The position numbers were made by a program, and so were the translations under genes. Positions 34,543 through 42,470 of a DNA stretch of 49,626 nt are shown in pieces (within the stretch, counting starts at the first letter, position 1; the number at the start of each line of letters is the position of its first letter). Under the pieces are notes generated by a model. It was given only the letters and a program-made list of their open reading frames with translations, did not search any database and was not told where the DNA came from. This DNA comes from Burkholderia sp. Bp8963 (GTDB taxonomy: Bacteria; Pseudomonadota; Gammaproteobacteria; Burkholderiales; Burkholderiaceae), in the NCBI RefSeq assembly GCF_003854275.1, contig NZ_QTQP01000054.1, positions 1 to 49,626 of the forward strand, read 5' to 3'.

Positions 34543-34869
34543 CTAATTTCGGGCGTGAATGTTCGACGCGCCGTAACCAAAACAACGAATGCGCGCCGTG
34601 AGACCGGTGCGGCGAGCGATGGCGTGATCCAACGCTTCCATGAACTGGTTCATCACCGGTGGCGTGCGAAACGTCTCGACGCGATACAGGATTTCCGCGA
34701 AGACGGGATGTCCATGCCCATGCCGGACATCCAGAAAAATGACGTGAATGTTCTTGAGCTGCGCTTCAAGAACATTCGTACAGAGTTCGACGCAGTCGCG
34801 CGACAGCTCGGCCAGGCTTTCGGCGGACGGCATCCGCTTCGCATCGATATGGAACGTGACGTTCGGCAT
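34543..34869 (-). CDS. Tautomerase-like small protein
   Basis: This 108-residue protein starts MPNVTFHIDAKRMPSAESLA. Pro at position 2, which becomes the catalytic N-terminal Pro after Met removal, and a beta-alpha-beta layout with the block LKNIHVIFLDVRHGHGHPVF resemble the tautomerase/MIF superfamily (4-oxalocrotonate tautomerase-like). Identity in the family is distant, so the call is tentative. It is 7 bp downstream of the gene at 34877-35419 and cotranscribed with the metallo-hydrolase. Confidence 0.6.
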   Translation of the reverse strand: MPNVTFHIDAKRMPSAESLAELSRDCVELCTNVLEAQLKNIHVIFLDVRHGHGHPVFAEILYRVETFRTPPVMNQFMEALDHAIARRTGLTARIRCFGYGASNIHARN

Positions 34870-34876
34870 CGCGGAC

Positions 34877-35419
34877 CTATTCCTGCGCAGTCGAAACGGA
34901 GCGGGCGCATGTCAGTTGCTCCGTCATCGGCGAGTAAAGGTGAATGTCTTCGGAGAGGTTCTCGACAAGCTGAGCGCTGTTCCGGGGCAGTATGGCGAGC
35001 CAACGGCGCTCCGGAAACTTCTCCAGCGCAACGGCCTGCATGGCCAGCGGTTCGAGGCCCATCCGGATCAGCGGATCAGGGCCGCTTGCACAAAGCGCGA
35101 GGAGTTCGTCGTCTTTTACCGCTGGGGCGAGGCCGATGTCGCTGTAGAGATTTCGATGCCAGTCGGTGATGTGTTGCTGCCACCTCGCGAAATTGCCGCC
35201 GCCTTTCTGGCGATATTCCTCTCCGGTCAGCACGTCGAGGCTGTCAATCGTGTGGATGGCCAGATAGACGGGGCAACCATCGCTTATCGATTTGAACCGC
35301 TGTGACGTGTGAAACCCGGTCACCGAGATAAGGGCGGGCAGCTTTTCAAGGCTGTAGAAGTCGTTCCATTCGGCTTCGCTGTCGAGGTCGGCGAAGCTGC
35401 ATTCCACGGTATAGATCAT
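34877..35419 (-). CDS. Conserved protein of unknown function, first gene of the tautomerase/MBL operon
   Basis: This 180-residue soluble protein begins MIYTVECSFADLDSEAEWND after AAGGA at 7 bases. The pattern TVECSFAD..WNDFYSLEKLPALISVTGF, then YLAIHTIDSLDVLTGEEY, resembles a dimeric alpha+beta barrel (EthD/DUF4286-like). I do not recognise a specific function. It is divergent from a LysR regulator 167 bp away, which probably controls the three-gene operon. Confidence 0.6.
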   Translation of the reverse strand: MIYTVECSFADLDSEAEWNDFYSLEKLPALISVTGFHTSQRFKSISDGCPVYLAIHTIDSLDVLTGEEYRQKGGGNFARWQQHITDWHRNLYSDIGLAPAVKDDELLALCASGPDPLIRMGLEPLAMQAVALEKFPERRWLAILPRNSAQLVENLSEDIHLYSPMTEQLTCARSVSTAQE

Positions 35420-35585
35420 CAGATTGTCCTTCGAGGGGGATCCACATCCTGCTGCGAACGTTTCATGTTCATTGCAGTAACGTAATGCTAAGCTCGCGTT
35501 TCCAGCGTATAAAACGAAATAAAGTCAGGCTTCAGTGATATTTGCTCAAGCTGACAGTGAACCCGTTCTGATCGGCGAGACGCCC

Positions 35586-36491
35586 ATGCCACGCAAGATT
35601 CCAAGCAATTCCGCGCTTCAGGCGTTCGAGGCGGCGGCCCGACACGGAAGCTTCGCCCGAGCCGCCGAGGAACTGGCACGGACCGAGGGCGCCGTCAGCC
35701 GTCAGATTGGCCGGTTGGAGGCGTTTTTGGGCGTCGCCTTGTTCGAGCGAATTGGCAACCGGGTAAGGCTTGCACCCAACGGTGCGCGATACGCGGTGCA
35801 GGTTCGTGAGACTCTGGATCGGCTGGAACGGGACAGCCTGTACTTGATGGGGCAGCCCGTCGAGGGCGCGAGCATCGATATCGCCGCCATTCCGACCTTC
35901 GCCACCCGCTGGCTTATCCCCCGGCTGAAACACTTTCAAAACAGGCATCCGAACATTACGGTGCATATCGCCGAACGTATGGAGCCGTTCCTACTCGCGG
36001 GTAGCGGTTTCGACGCAGCCATTCATTTCGAGCATCCGGCATGGGCGGGGATGCATCTGCATCCTCTGCTGGAGGAGGTGCTTGTGCCGGTCTGTAGTCC
36101 GGCGCTTCTCGCAGGCGCCGGGGCGAACCCGTCGCTGGACGAGCTGCCACGCCTGCACCGGCGACAAAATCCGGACGCTTGGCAGATTTATGCACTGGAG
36201 TCCGGCATCATGCTGACCAATTCGGCGATTGGCGCACGTTACGATCTTCATTCCATGCTGATTGAAGCGGCGCTGGCCGGCCTGGGCGTCGCATTGGTGC
36301 CGCGCCTTTACATCGGAGCCGAGCTCGAGCAGGGCCGTTTGGTCGCGCCCTGGCCAGATGGCAAGGCGATTGCCAAAAACTTCTGTCTCGTCCTTCCTGA
36401 GCCGATCGAATTGGCTGACGGGCCGCTACAGGCATTTGCGAAATGGATGCTGAATGAAGCTCGAGGACAAGCGCCTCATCGCAGCGCCTGA
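35586..36491 (+). CDS. LysR-family transcriptional regulator (GcvA-like)
   Basis: This 301-residue protein has the N-terminal HTH (ALQAFEAAARHGSFARAAEE, then LARTEGAVSRQIGRLEAFLG) and a GcvA-type effector domain (about 85-290) with IDIAAIPTFATRWLIPRL. ATG 35586 (MPRKIPSNS) is the usual start for this subgroup; an extension to 35535 is less likely. It is divergent from the three-gene operon ending in the metallo-hydrolase and probably regulates it. Confidence 0.88.
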   Translation: MPRKIPSNSALQAFEAAARHGSFARAAEELARTEGAVSRQIGRLEAFLGVALFERIGNRVRLAPNGARYAVQVRETLDRLERDSLYLMGQPVEGASIDIAAIPTFATRWLIPRLKHFQNRHPNITVHIAERMEPFLLAGSGFDAAIHFEHPAWAGMHLHPLLEEVLVPVCSPALLAGAGANPSLDELPRLHRRQNPDAWQIYALESGIMLTNSAIGARYDLHSMLIEAALAGLGVALVPRLYIGAELEQGRLVAPWPDGKAIAKNFCLVLPEPIELADGPLQAFAKWMLNEARGQAPHRSA

Positions 36492-36578
36492 CCTCCTGTT
36501 CAGGTGGTTCAGTCAGGAAGATGGGCGCTGCTGGCGTCGTTGACGTGTTCTTCAGGCGCGGGTTCTTCCGGCCAACCT

Positions 36579-37076
36579 TCAATTTCCCGTCGTCAAGATA
36601 CCGCCGCCGTTCGACTCCGTCTGTGTGTTCGCCGTGCTCTCCACACGTTCAATTCGTACTTGCATCGACCGTGCGTCTGTCAAACCCAAGGTCTTCGCCG
36701 CGGCATAAGAGAGATCGATTATTCGTTTTTTGATGTATGGTCCGCGATCGTTGATGCGCACGACAACCGACTTTCCTGTTGCCAACGAACTGACGCGCAC
36801 ATGGCTGCCGAGCGGCAATGTTCGATGGGCAGCCGTTAACGCGCCGCCATCATAGCGTTCTCCGTTTGCGGTCAGATGCCCCTGGAACGTTGCCGAATAC
36901 CATGACGCCTCGCCGGATTGCAATATCTCGTGTCGCATGCGACAGGCATCCACTCCGCACGCAGCATGATCGGACGGAATCTGCCCGCAAGCAGCGAACA
37001 AAGCGCAGATTCCCATAACGCCCAAATTACGGAGTGATAGCACCATAGACCACATGTCAGTCAGCCTGGGTGACAT
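36579..37076 (-). CDS. rlpA: RlpA-like double-psi beta-barrel protein
   Basis: This protein has up to 165 residues. The N-terminus has a hydrophobic stretch ending in LFAACGQIP, a weak lipobox with a possible lipidated Cys near residue 30. The RlpA double-psi barrel (about 55-145) shows GEASWYSATFQGHLTANGE, LTAAHRTLPLGSHVRV, VVVRINDRGPY and IIDLSYAAAKTLGL. RlpA proteins are lytic transglycosylases acting on denuded glycan strands at the septum. There is no SPOR domain, so this is a short version. Alternative starts at 37055 and 37046 cannot be excluded. It is convergent with the LysR gene. Confidence 0.83.
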   Translation of the reverse strand: MSPRLTDMWSMVLSLRNLGVMGICALFAACGQIPSDHAACGVDACRMRHEILQSGEASWYSATFQGHLTANGERYDGGALTAAHRTLPLGSHVRVSSLATGKSVVVRINDRGPYIKKRIIDLSYAAAKTLGLTDARSMQVRIERVESTANTQTESNGGGILTTGN

Positions 37077-37451
37077 AAAATCTTGCCAATTCTTTAGGTC
37101 TCATGCAGTGCGCTTGTAAATCCGACCCTCATTTCATTGCTGGTGTCGCCGATGCGATTGGTTTGCGATATATGTCGGCCGCTGGGCCGCATGAAGCACA
37201 TGATGCTGCGCGGAGCCTGTCTCGAGCAGCAAAGGCGGACCGGACGGCTACGTGCGCGCGATGCGGCCGTCATTGAGCGATGTCGTGAGTAATGCGTCTG
37301 TTTAAGGTTCAACGGATATTATCACCTGCGGTGCGATGGACCGTTCAGTGTCGAGTACGCGCTGGCAGGACACTCGAACGGCTGGTCCACTCCGACACCA
37401 GTCAAAGGGTCCGACGGCAACGCCAATTGCGGCCGAAAACGTATCCAAGGA
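37077..37451. other. 375-bp intergenic region between RlpA-like and LysE-like genes
   Basis: A reverse-strand frame at 37094-37312 lacks family resemblance. No clear hairpin or promoter was recognised, although the RlpA-like gene must start from the left end of this region. Confidence 0.4.
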
Positions 37452-38081
37452 TCAGTGGGCACCTGCTCGACGGTAAAAAGCCAGGAATGCCGCCAACGAC
37501 GCCATGATGACGGCGCACGTCCGGTTCAGACGCCGTAGGCCCGAAGACGTAAGCAAGCGAGCGGCGTGCACTCCCCCTGTCGCGTAGAGGACCATGACGC
37601 CAACGTCAATCCCCGCCGAAGCTATCGCCAGAATGGCATACTGCGGTCCCAGCGGCGCGGAAGTATCAACGAACTGCGGAAGAAATGCCGAGAAAAAAAG
37701 CAGAATCTTCGGGTTGGTCAAAGCGACGCCGAAGCTACGGAGAAAAACTCGAGCAATTCGTGGCTCGGCCGCTGCCGGGGCTGTCGTCAAGCCTGCGGGC
37801 TGACTCCTCCAAAGTTGGAACGCTAGCCATCCAAGGTAGAGCACGCCGACCGATTTGACGATCAGGAAGAGTGTCGCTGAAGCCGCGAGCAGGGCTCCCA
37901 GCCCAAGCCCGACAGTTGCGATAACGATTATGTCGGAAATGGCTGCGCCAAACATACCCGCGATCACGACGCGCCAGTTTCCCGAGATACCATTGGCAAG
38001 CGCCAGCAGCGACGTAGGTCCTGGAATAAGAGCGCCAGCCAGCGCCGCCGTCATATACATTGCAAGCGTCGAGATGTGCAT
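37452..38081 (-). CDS. LysE/RhtB-family amino acid exporter
   Basis: This 209-residue membrane protein has about 6 hydrophobic segments. Conserved parts are the start (ALAGALIPGPTSLLALANGI), GMFGAAISDIIVIATVGLGL and FGVALTNPKILLFFSAFLPQ. RhtB/LysE proteins export amino acids, homoserine lactones or similar metabolites. ATG 38081 (MHISTLAMY) is preferred to an in-frame start 63 bases upstream that adds an unlikely hydrophilic tail. The substrate is unknown. Confidence 0.85.
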   Translation of the reverse strand: MHISTLAMYMTAALAGALIPGPTSLLALANGISGNWRVVIAGMFGAAISDIIVIATVGLGLGALLAASATLFLIVKSVGVLYLGWLAFQLWRSQPAGLTTAPAAAEPRIARVFLRSFGVALTNPKILLFFSAFLPQFVDTSAPLGPQYAILAIASAGIDVGVMVLYATGGVHAARLLTSSGLRRLNRTCAVIMASLAAFLAFYRRAGAH

Positions 38082-38227
38082 TCTCTGTAACCTGTTCAAA
38101 GCGACAACCTGGCCGAGTGTCGCAGAAGATCGAACGGCTTGCATCCTCTTTCGGGGACGGTGAGAAATCGAACTCAGCCATGTATACCGGAACGCTCAGT
38201 CTCTAACGGCGATGCGTTAATGCCTCG

Positions 38228-38419
38228 CTACGCTGGGTCGCGTGTATCCTCTCTGTTATCGGCCGCATACTTCGTTGCGCAATAGACAGCGCCAGCGGGC
38301 GAGACCTGCAGGCCGCTGATCGACGGCACGTTGGTGATCTCACCGAATACCTGGGGATTCGTCACTGGAAGCGTGGCCGCGTTGCCGTACAGCACGCCCT
38401 TGACGTTGACATCCACCAT
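38228..38419 (-). pseudogene. Short-chain dehydrogenase fragment
   Basis: A 63-residue frame reads MVDVNVKGVLYGNAATLPVT, then ITNVPSISGLQVSPAGAVYC and ATKYAA. This matches the central part of classical SDRs (NVKGVLYG, the INVSSIAG region and YCATK). Both the Rossmann N-terminus and the C-terminus are missing, and the Ser of the INVSS motif is changed (NVPS). It is a remnant, abutting the end of the epimerase-like gene. Confidence 0.6.
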
Positions 38420-38431
38420 GCGAGTGCGCTG

Positions 38432-39316
38432 CTACGAGAAATAGGCCGGGTGGTCAAAATCGGCGATGAGCCCTGGTTGTTGCGGCTTCCAGCCGAGCAG
38501 GGACCGGGTTCGCTCGCTCGACGCCGGGATGTCCATCATTGCGAACCTGAACCAGCCGAAATGCTCCGCCGCCTCGTCAGGCGACTTCGAAACGACCGGG
38601 ACGTTCAGGTGTCGGCCGATCACTTCGGCGATTGCCTTGACCGGCACGCCCTCTTCGGCGATGGCATGGAAAGGCCCCCCTTGCGCGCCGTGTTCGAGCG
38701 ACAGCCGGAAGACGCGCGCCGCGTCAAGGCGATGCACTGCGGCCCAGCGATTAGAACCATCACCGACATAGACAGAGACGCCTTTTTCCCGTGCGATGTC
38801 GATCAGCATCGGCACGAAGCCGTGCTCGCCATGACCATGCACCGACGGTGGAAGGCGCACCGCCGACGCGCGCACCCCGCGCGCCGCCAGTGCGATGGCG
38901 GCCTCTTCGGAAGCGCGAGGCCATGTGGGATCGAAAACCTGCACCATGTCCTCGGTCACGAGACGACCCCGCGCCAGCAACCCGGTGCCGCTCGTCACGA
39001 GCAACGGACGGTCCGAACCTTCGAGCACGCCGCCGATCGTCTCGATGGCGAGCTTGTCCACCAAGCAGTTCTCTGCGAACTTTGAGAAATCGTGATTGAA
39101 GCCGGTGTGGATCACGCCGTCCGCAGCCGCGGCGCCGCGACGCAGGACGTCGAGATCTACCAGCGTGCCGCGCAGGACTTCGGCGCCTGTGGCGGCAAGG
39201 GCTGCCGCCTTCTCTTCCGAACGGCACAGGCCGATCACCTGATGGCCAGCGGCGATCAGGTCGTTCACGACGGCCGAGCCAACCCAGCCGGTTGCACCAG
39301 TAACAAATACACGCAT
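38432..39316 (-). CDS. NAD-dependent epimerase/dehydratase-like SDR (extended SDR)
   Basis: This 294-residue protein has the atypical/extended SDR motif VTGATGWVGSAVVNDL at the N-terminus, and blocks LVTSGTGLLARGRL, VRLPPSVHGHGEHGFVPMLI and GDGSNRWAAVHRLDAARVFR. The usual YxxxK site is not obvious, so catalytic activity is not certain. ATG 39316 (MRVFVTGATG) gives the natural fold start; AAGGAAA lies 11 bases upstream and also fits an in-frame TTG 6 bases earlier. It is divergent from the XRE regulator, with a palindrome between them. Confidence 0.82.
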   Translation of the reverse strand: MRVFVTGATGWVGSAVVNDLIAAGHQVIGLCRSEEKAAALAATGAEVLRGTLVDLDVLRRGAAAADGVIHTGFNHDFSKFAENCLVDKLAIETIGGVLEGSDRPLLVTSGTGLLARGRLVTEDMVQVFDPTWPRASEEAAIALAARGVRASAVRLPPSVHGHGEHGFVPMLIDIAREKGVSVYVGDGSNRWAAVHRLDAARVFRLSLEHGAQGGPFHAIAEEGVPVKAIAEVIGRHLNVPVVSKSPDEAAEHFGWFRFAMMDIPASSERTRSLLGWKPQQPGLIADFDHPAYFS

Positions 39317-39476
39317 GATCAAAATTTCCTTCTGGAATTGCGGAAGTAAGTTGCCCACGCCGAGAACGGCGATACACAGAGATGGGACGAGGCTCGAAAG
39401 TAGGGAAAGCACCCGATCGAAAGTAGACCAGGGCTCACTCTCGGCTCATAATCTATCCGCGTAAAGAAGTTAACTT

Positions 39477-39488
39477 ATACAGGTATAG
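39477..39488. promoter_or_regulatory. Palindrome TATAC-ag-GTATA, probable operator of the XRE regulator
   Basis: This perfect 5-base dyad lies 11 bp before the regulator start and in an AT-rich stretch between the divergent SDR and regulator genes. Autoregulation and control of the SDR gene by the XRE protein is likely. Confidence 0.55.
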
Positions 39489-39499
39489 TTCCTAACCGG

Positions 39500-40351
39500 A
39501 TGAGCACACCAGCCACAAACGACAACGCCCTTGGGGCCTATTTGAAGGATCGCCGCACCAGGCTCGATCCTGCTGCCTTCGGGATTGCCGGCGGGCGGCG
39601 ACGCACGCCCGGTTTGCGTCGGGAGGAAGTGGCCCAGCGGGCCAACATCAGCGTGACCTGGTACACCTGGCTCGAACGCGGGCGCGGCGGACCGCCGTCC
39701 GCCGCGGTGCTGGACCGGATCGCGCGCGCGCTGATGCTGACGGATGCCGAGCGCGAGCATATTTTCCTGCTTGCCTTGGGGCGACCGCCGGAAGTCCGTT
39801 ATCAGGAAACCGAAAGCATTTCGCCACGCATTCAGCGCGTGCTCGATGCGCTGGTCTATAGTCCGGCCTACGTGAAGACGCTGACCTGGGATCTCGTTGC
39901 CTGGAATCACGCCGCAGGGGTTGTGTTCAACTACGACGAGCTGGAACCGTCACAGCGCAACATCCTGCGGCGCATCTTCTGCGATCCGCAGGTCCGAGAC
40001 TTTCAGTCCGACTGGGACAGCGTTGCGCGGCTCCTGGTGTCGGTCTTCCGGGCCGATGCGGCACGCGCGGCAGCGACCGACGCGGCTCCGAGCGTGGCGG
40101 CGCTGGTAGAGGAGCTTAGCCGTGCCAGTCCAGAGTTCGCGATGCTGTGGAAGACCCATGACGTTCGCTCCTTCGGTGAAGGCACTAAACAACTGCTGCA
40201 TCCACAGGGCGGACCGCTCGTGTTCGAGCATTCGTCCTTCGTCGTCGATGGCCGTCCCGACCTCAGCATGGTCATCTACTCCCCGGCGACGCCCGCAGAC
40301 ACCGACGTGGTTCGCTCGCTGATCGAAAAGCATCAAAAGGCATCCCACTGA
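39500..40351 (+). CDS. XRE-family regulator with MmyB-like ligand domain
   Basis: This 283-residue protein has an N-terminal HTH (about 10-75: LGAYLKDRRTRLDPAAFGIA, TPGLRREEVAQRANISVTWY, TWLERGR) and a C-terminal MmyB-like domain (about 105-270, RIQRVLDALVYSPAYVKTLT, WDLVAWNHAAGVVFNYDEL). Members with this architecture control a divergent SDR or reductase gene in many proteobacteria. The MmyB domain probably binds a small hydrophobic ligand. It is divergent from the epimerase-like SDR. Confidence 0.88.
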   Translation: MSTPATNDNALGAYLKDRRTRLDPAAFGIAGGRRRTPGLRREEVAQRANISVTWYTWLERGRGGPPSAAVLDRIARALMLTDAEREHIFLLALGRPPEVRYQETESISPRIQRVLDALVYSPAYVKTLTWDLVAWNHAAGVVFNYDELEPSQRNILRRIFCDPQVRDFQSDWDSVARLLVSVFRADAARAAATDAAPSVAALVEELSRASPEFAMLWKTHDVRSFGEGTKQLLHPQGGPLVFEHSSFVVDGRPDLSMVIYSPATPADTDVVRSLIEKHQKASH

Positions 40352-40421
40352 CCGGCCCAGCGGAAAACCCTGTCGGACGTTGCAACCGACGGTACCCGCC
40401 AGCGATATAACTAACTCTGCA

Positions 40422-41174
40422 ATGCGCAACGCAGTCTGCGCAGCCGATCCGCGGTCCGTTCGCACCACTTGCGCCTTCATCAGGCTGACACTTGCGTCTG
40501 TGCTGAACTTCCCCGGGCAGCGTAGACAGATGATTGCTCTGGCGATGCAGGCTGTCATGATTTGGGCCGGACTCGAATCTCTCGATGAAATCAAGGCCAT
40601 CAGTCTGTTCCACGTCATCGGGTTCGGGCTCGAGGTATTCAAGACATCGAAAGGAATCCAGTCATGGAGTTACCCCGACTTTGCGTATACGAAAATTTGG
40701 GGTGTTCCGCTTTTTTCGGGTTTCATGTACGCAGCGGTCGGCAGCTATGTGATTCAGGCATGGCGGATTCTGGAACTCCGCGTGCGGCATCATCCACCGT
40801 ATTGGATGGCGGGTGCGATGGCGGTGATGATCTATATCAATTTCTTTACACATCGCTACATCGGTGACTACCGCTGGTATCTGGCATGTGGATTGGCCGG
40901 ACTGTATGCGCGCACGACGGTTTATTTCCGCCCGTTGGATCGTCGCAGAAAGATGCCGTTGCTTCTGGCTTTCGTGTTGATCGGGTTCTTTCTGTGGGTC
41001 GCCGAAAACATCAGTACGTTCTTTTCAATTTGGCGGTATCCCAATCAGATCGGCGCGTGGGCTACGGTGAGTGCGGGCAAGTGGAGCTCGTGGTCGCTGT
41101 TGATTGTCATGACGTTCACGATCGTGGCCAATCTGAAGCATGTCAAAGCGCGGATTCACGTGCCAACTGCATGA
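40422..41174 (+). CDS. DUF817 family membrane protein
   Basis: This 250-residue protein matches DUF817 from its second third: ISLFHVIGFGLEVFKTSKG, IWGVPLFSGFMYAAVGSYVI, AVMIYINFFTHRYIGDYRWY and LIGFFLWVAENISTFFSIWR. About 6 transmembrane segments are visible. The family function is unknown. The N-terminus appears shorter than I remember for the family, with the first membrane helices reduced, and no ribosome site is clear before ATG 40422 (an in-frame TTG lies at 40380). It may be N-terminally degenerate. It lies between the XRE regulator and the FeeM-type gene. Confidence 0.72.
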   Translation: MRNAVCAADPRSVRTTCAFIRLTLASVLNFPGQRRQMIALAMQAVMIWAGLESLDEIKAISLFHVIGFGLEVFKTSKGIQSWSYPDFAYTKIWGVPLFSGFMYAAVGSYVIQAWRILELRVRHHPPYWMAGAMAVMIYINFFTHRYIGDYRWYLACGLAGLYARTTVYFRPLDRRRKMPLLLAFVLIGFFLWVAENISTFFSIWRYPNQIGAWATVSAGKWSSWSLLIVMTFTIVANLKHVKARIHVPTA

Positions 41175-41383
41175 GGAACCTGAACGTCCTGGCATGGATT
41201 GTTGTTCCGGGATCGCCCATTCAATTCGATCCTTTCAGCGGCCTTGACTCGCGCAGACGCACGAAGCGCCCGACGCGATGTTGAAGCTGAATGCCCGTTG
41301 CAAAGCTGCCGGGCGATATGTCATGCGAAGCTCCGAGGCGCTGCGGCCAACCGGCCACAGCGAAACTCAAAAAGGAACTGAGC

Positions 41384-42205
41384 ATGTCCCAAACCCACGC
41401 AGACGTTATTTCCCAGCCGAGCCCGGTTCTGACAGCATCGATGGTGCCCACGATGCAGCCCGGCGCTCCCCGACCGGGACGCCGCGTCGAACGATTGCCG
41501 TTTGCCGTGCGCGTCGTTGCCGACGGCGACAGCATGAAGCGCGCCCTTCAGATGCGCCAGGCTGCTTACCAGCGCCACGTCCCGGATTTTGCACGCACGA
41601 TGGATCAGCCGGAGACTTACGACAGCGATCCCGGCGGCCTGATCTTGCTCGCCGAATCGAAGCTCTCCGGTCGCCCGGTCGGGACGATGAGACTTCAGTC
41701 CAACCGTTTCCAGCCGTTATCCCTTGAACAGTCGGTCGATTTGCCCGACTGGGTGTCGGGGCGGCTGATTGGGGCGACGCGCCTCGGTGTGGAGACCGGC
41801 GAGCCCGGCCGGATGGTGCGCCTCGCGCTTTTCAAGGCGTTCTATCTGTACTGCCTGCAAGAGCAGATCGACTGGATGGTGGTGGCGGCGCGCACGCCGC
41901 TTGACCGGATCTATGCGGGGCTGCTGTTTTGTGATGTCTTTGGTGAGAAGGAGTTCCGGCCGCTCGCCCATGCGCAAAACATCCCGCACCGTGTCATGGC
42001 ATTCCAGCCGGGTAGTGCGGAGGCGCTCTGGCGCGGCGCCCAGCACTCGCTTTACACGTTCATGATGATGACACATCACCCGGATATCGATCTGACTGCC
42101 GCGCCGTCGCTGGCCTGGTCAGAGCCGGTGCCAGAGCCGGTGCCGGCCGCGCTCGGGCAGGGGGCCGTGGCGATGCGCGCGGGCCCTGCCTGGGCTACAC
42201 GGTGA
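41384..42205 (+). CDS. N-acyl amino acid synthase-like protein (FeeM-type GNAT)
   Basis: This 273-residue protein starts MSQTHADVISQPSPVLTASM after AAGGA. The block ALQMRQAAYQRHVPDFARTM, D-x-D..GGLILLAES, GTMRLQSNRFQPLSLEQSVD and the helix-strand ARTPLDRIYAGLLFCDVFGE belong to the FeeM/N-acyl amino acid synthase and PEP-CTERM acyltransferase group, in which an acyl chain from acyl-ACP or acyl-CoA is joined to an amino acid amine. The amino acid and chain length are unknown. The adjacent gene encodes a membrane cyclic-di-GMP enzyme. Two RNA hairpins follow the stop. Confidence 0.75.
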   Translation: MSQTHADVISQPSPVLTASMVPTMQPGAPRPGRRVERLPFAVRVVADGDSMKRALQMRQAAYQRHVPDFARTMDQPETYDSDPGGLILLAESKLSGRPVGTMRLQSNRFQPLSLEQSVDLPDWVSGRLIGATRLGVETGEPGRMVRLALFKAFYLYCLQEQIDWMVVAARTPLDRIYAGLLFCDVFGEKEFRPLAHAQNIPHRVMAFQPGSAEALWRGAQHSLYTFMMMTHHPDIDLTAAPSLAWSEPVPEPVPAALGQGAVAMRAGPAWATR

Positions 42206-42257
42206 CCAGTACGAGAAAGGGGTGAACACTAGCGCTGTATCTCATGAAGATTGGGTG

Positions 42258-42289
42258 GCACGCCATCGGTAGGTCGTACAATGGCGTGC
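42258..42289 (+). other. Hairpin 1 between the FeeM-type and GGDEF-EAL genes
   Basis: GCACGCCAT and ATGGCGTGC pair perfectly over 9 bp around a 14-base loop. It lies 53 bp after the FeeM-type stop. It could be the terminator of that gene or part of a structured leader of the next. Confidence 0.5.
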
Positions 42290-42328
42290 ACGGGGATGCA
42301 GTGCTGGAAATGCCGCGATTCACAGATG

Positions 42329-42367
42329 GGTCGCTGGTCGGGGGCACAACCGCCCCGGCCGGTGACC
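42329..42367 (+). other. Hairpin 2, 15-bp stem with three G-U pairs
   Basis: Arms 42329-42343 and 42353-42367 (GGTCGCTGGTCGGGG against CCCCGGCCGGTGACC) form 15 uninterrupted pairs, three of them G-U wobbles that would be C-A mismatches in the opposite-strand RNA. The structure is therefore a property of the forward transcript. No U-run follows. It may be a leader element of the GGDEF-EAL gene or a read-through terminator. Confidence 0.55.
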
Positions 42368-42470
42368 CGTGACGAGATTCATGTGTGACCGCGCGACCTG
42401 GATGGGCGCCACTTTGATTGGCGTCGGTAAAAGATCCCGGACTTGGAAGCCGGTCCATGGAAAACAACGG

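Noticed and set aside
42329..42367. Cyclic-di-GMP riboswitch before the GGDEF-EAL gene
   Set aside because: The hairpin lacks the conserved GEMM-I core and tetraloop/receptor motifs that I know, so only a generic structured RNA is claimed.
42369..42470. GTG at 42369 as the start of the GGDEF-EAL protein
   Set aside because: It would place the strong hairpin on the ribosome site and add a basic, unconserved extension; ATG 42471 is more plausible.
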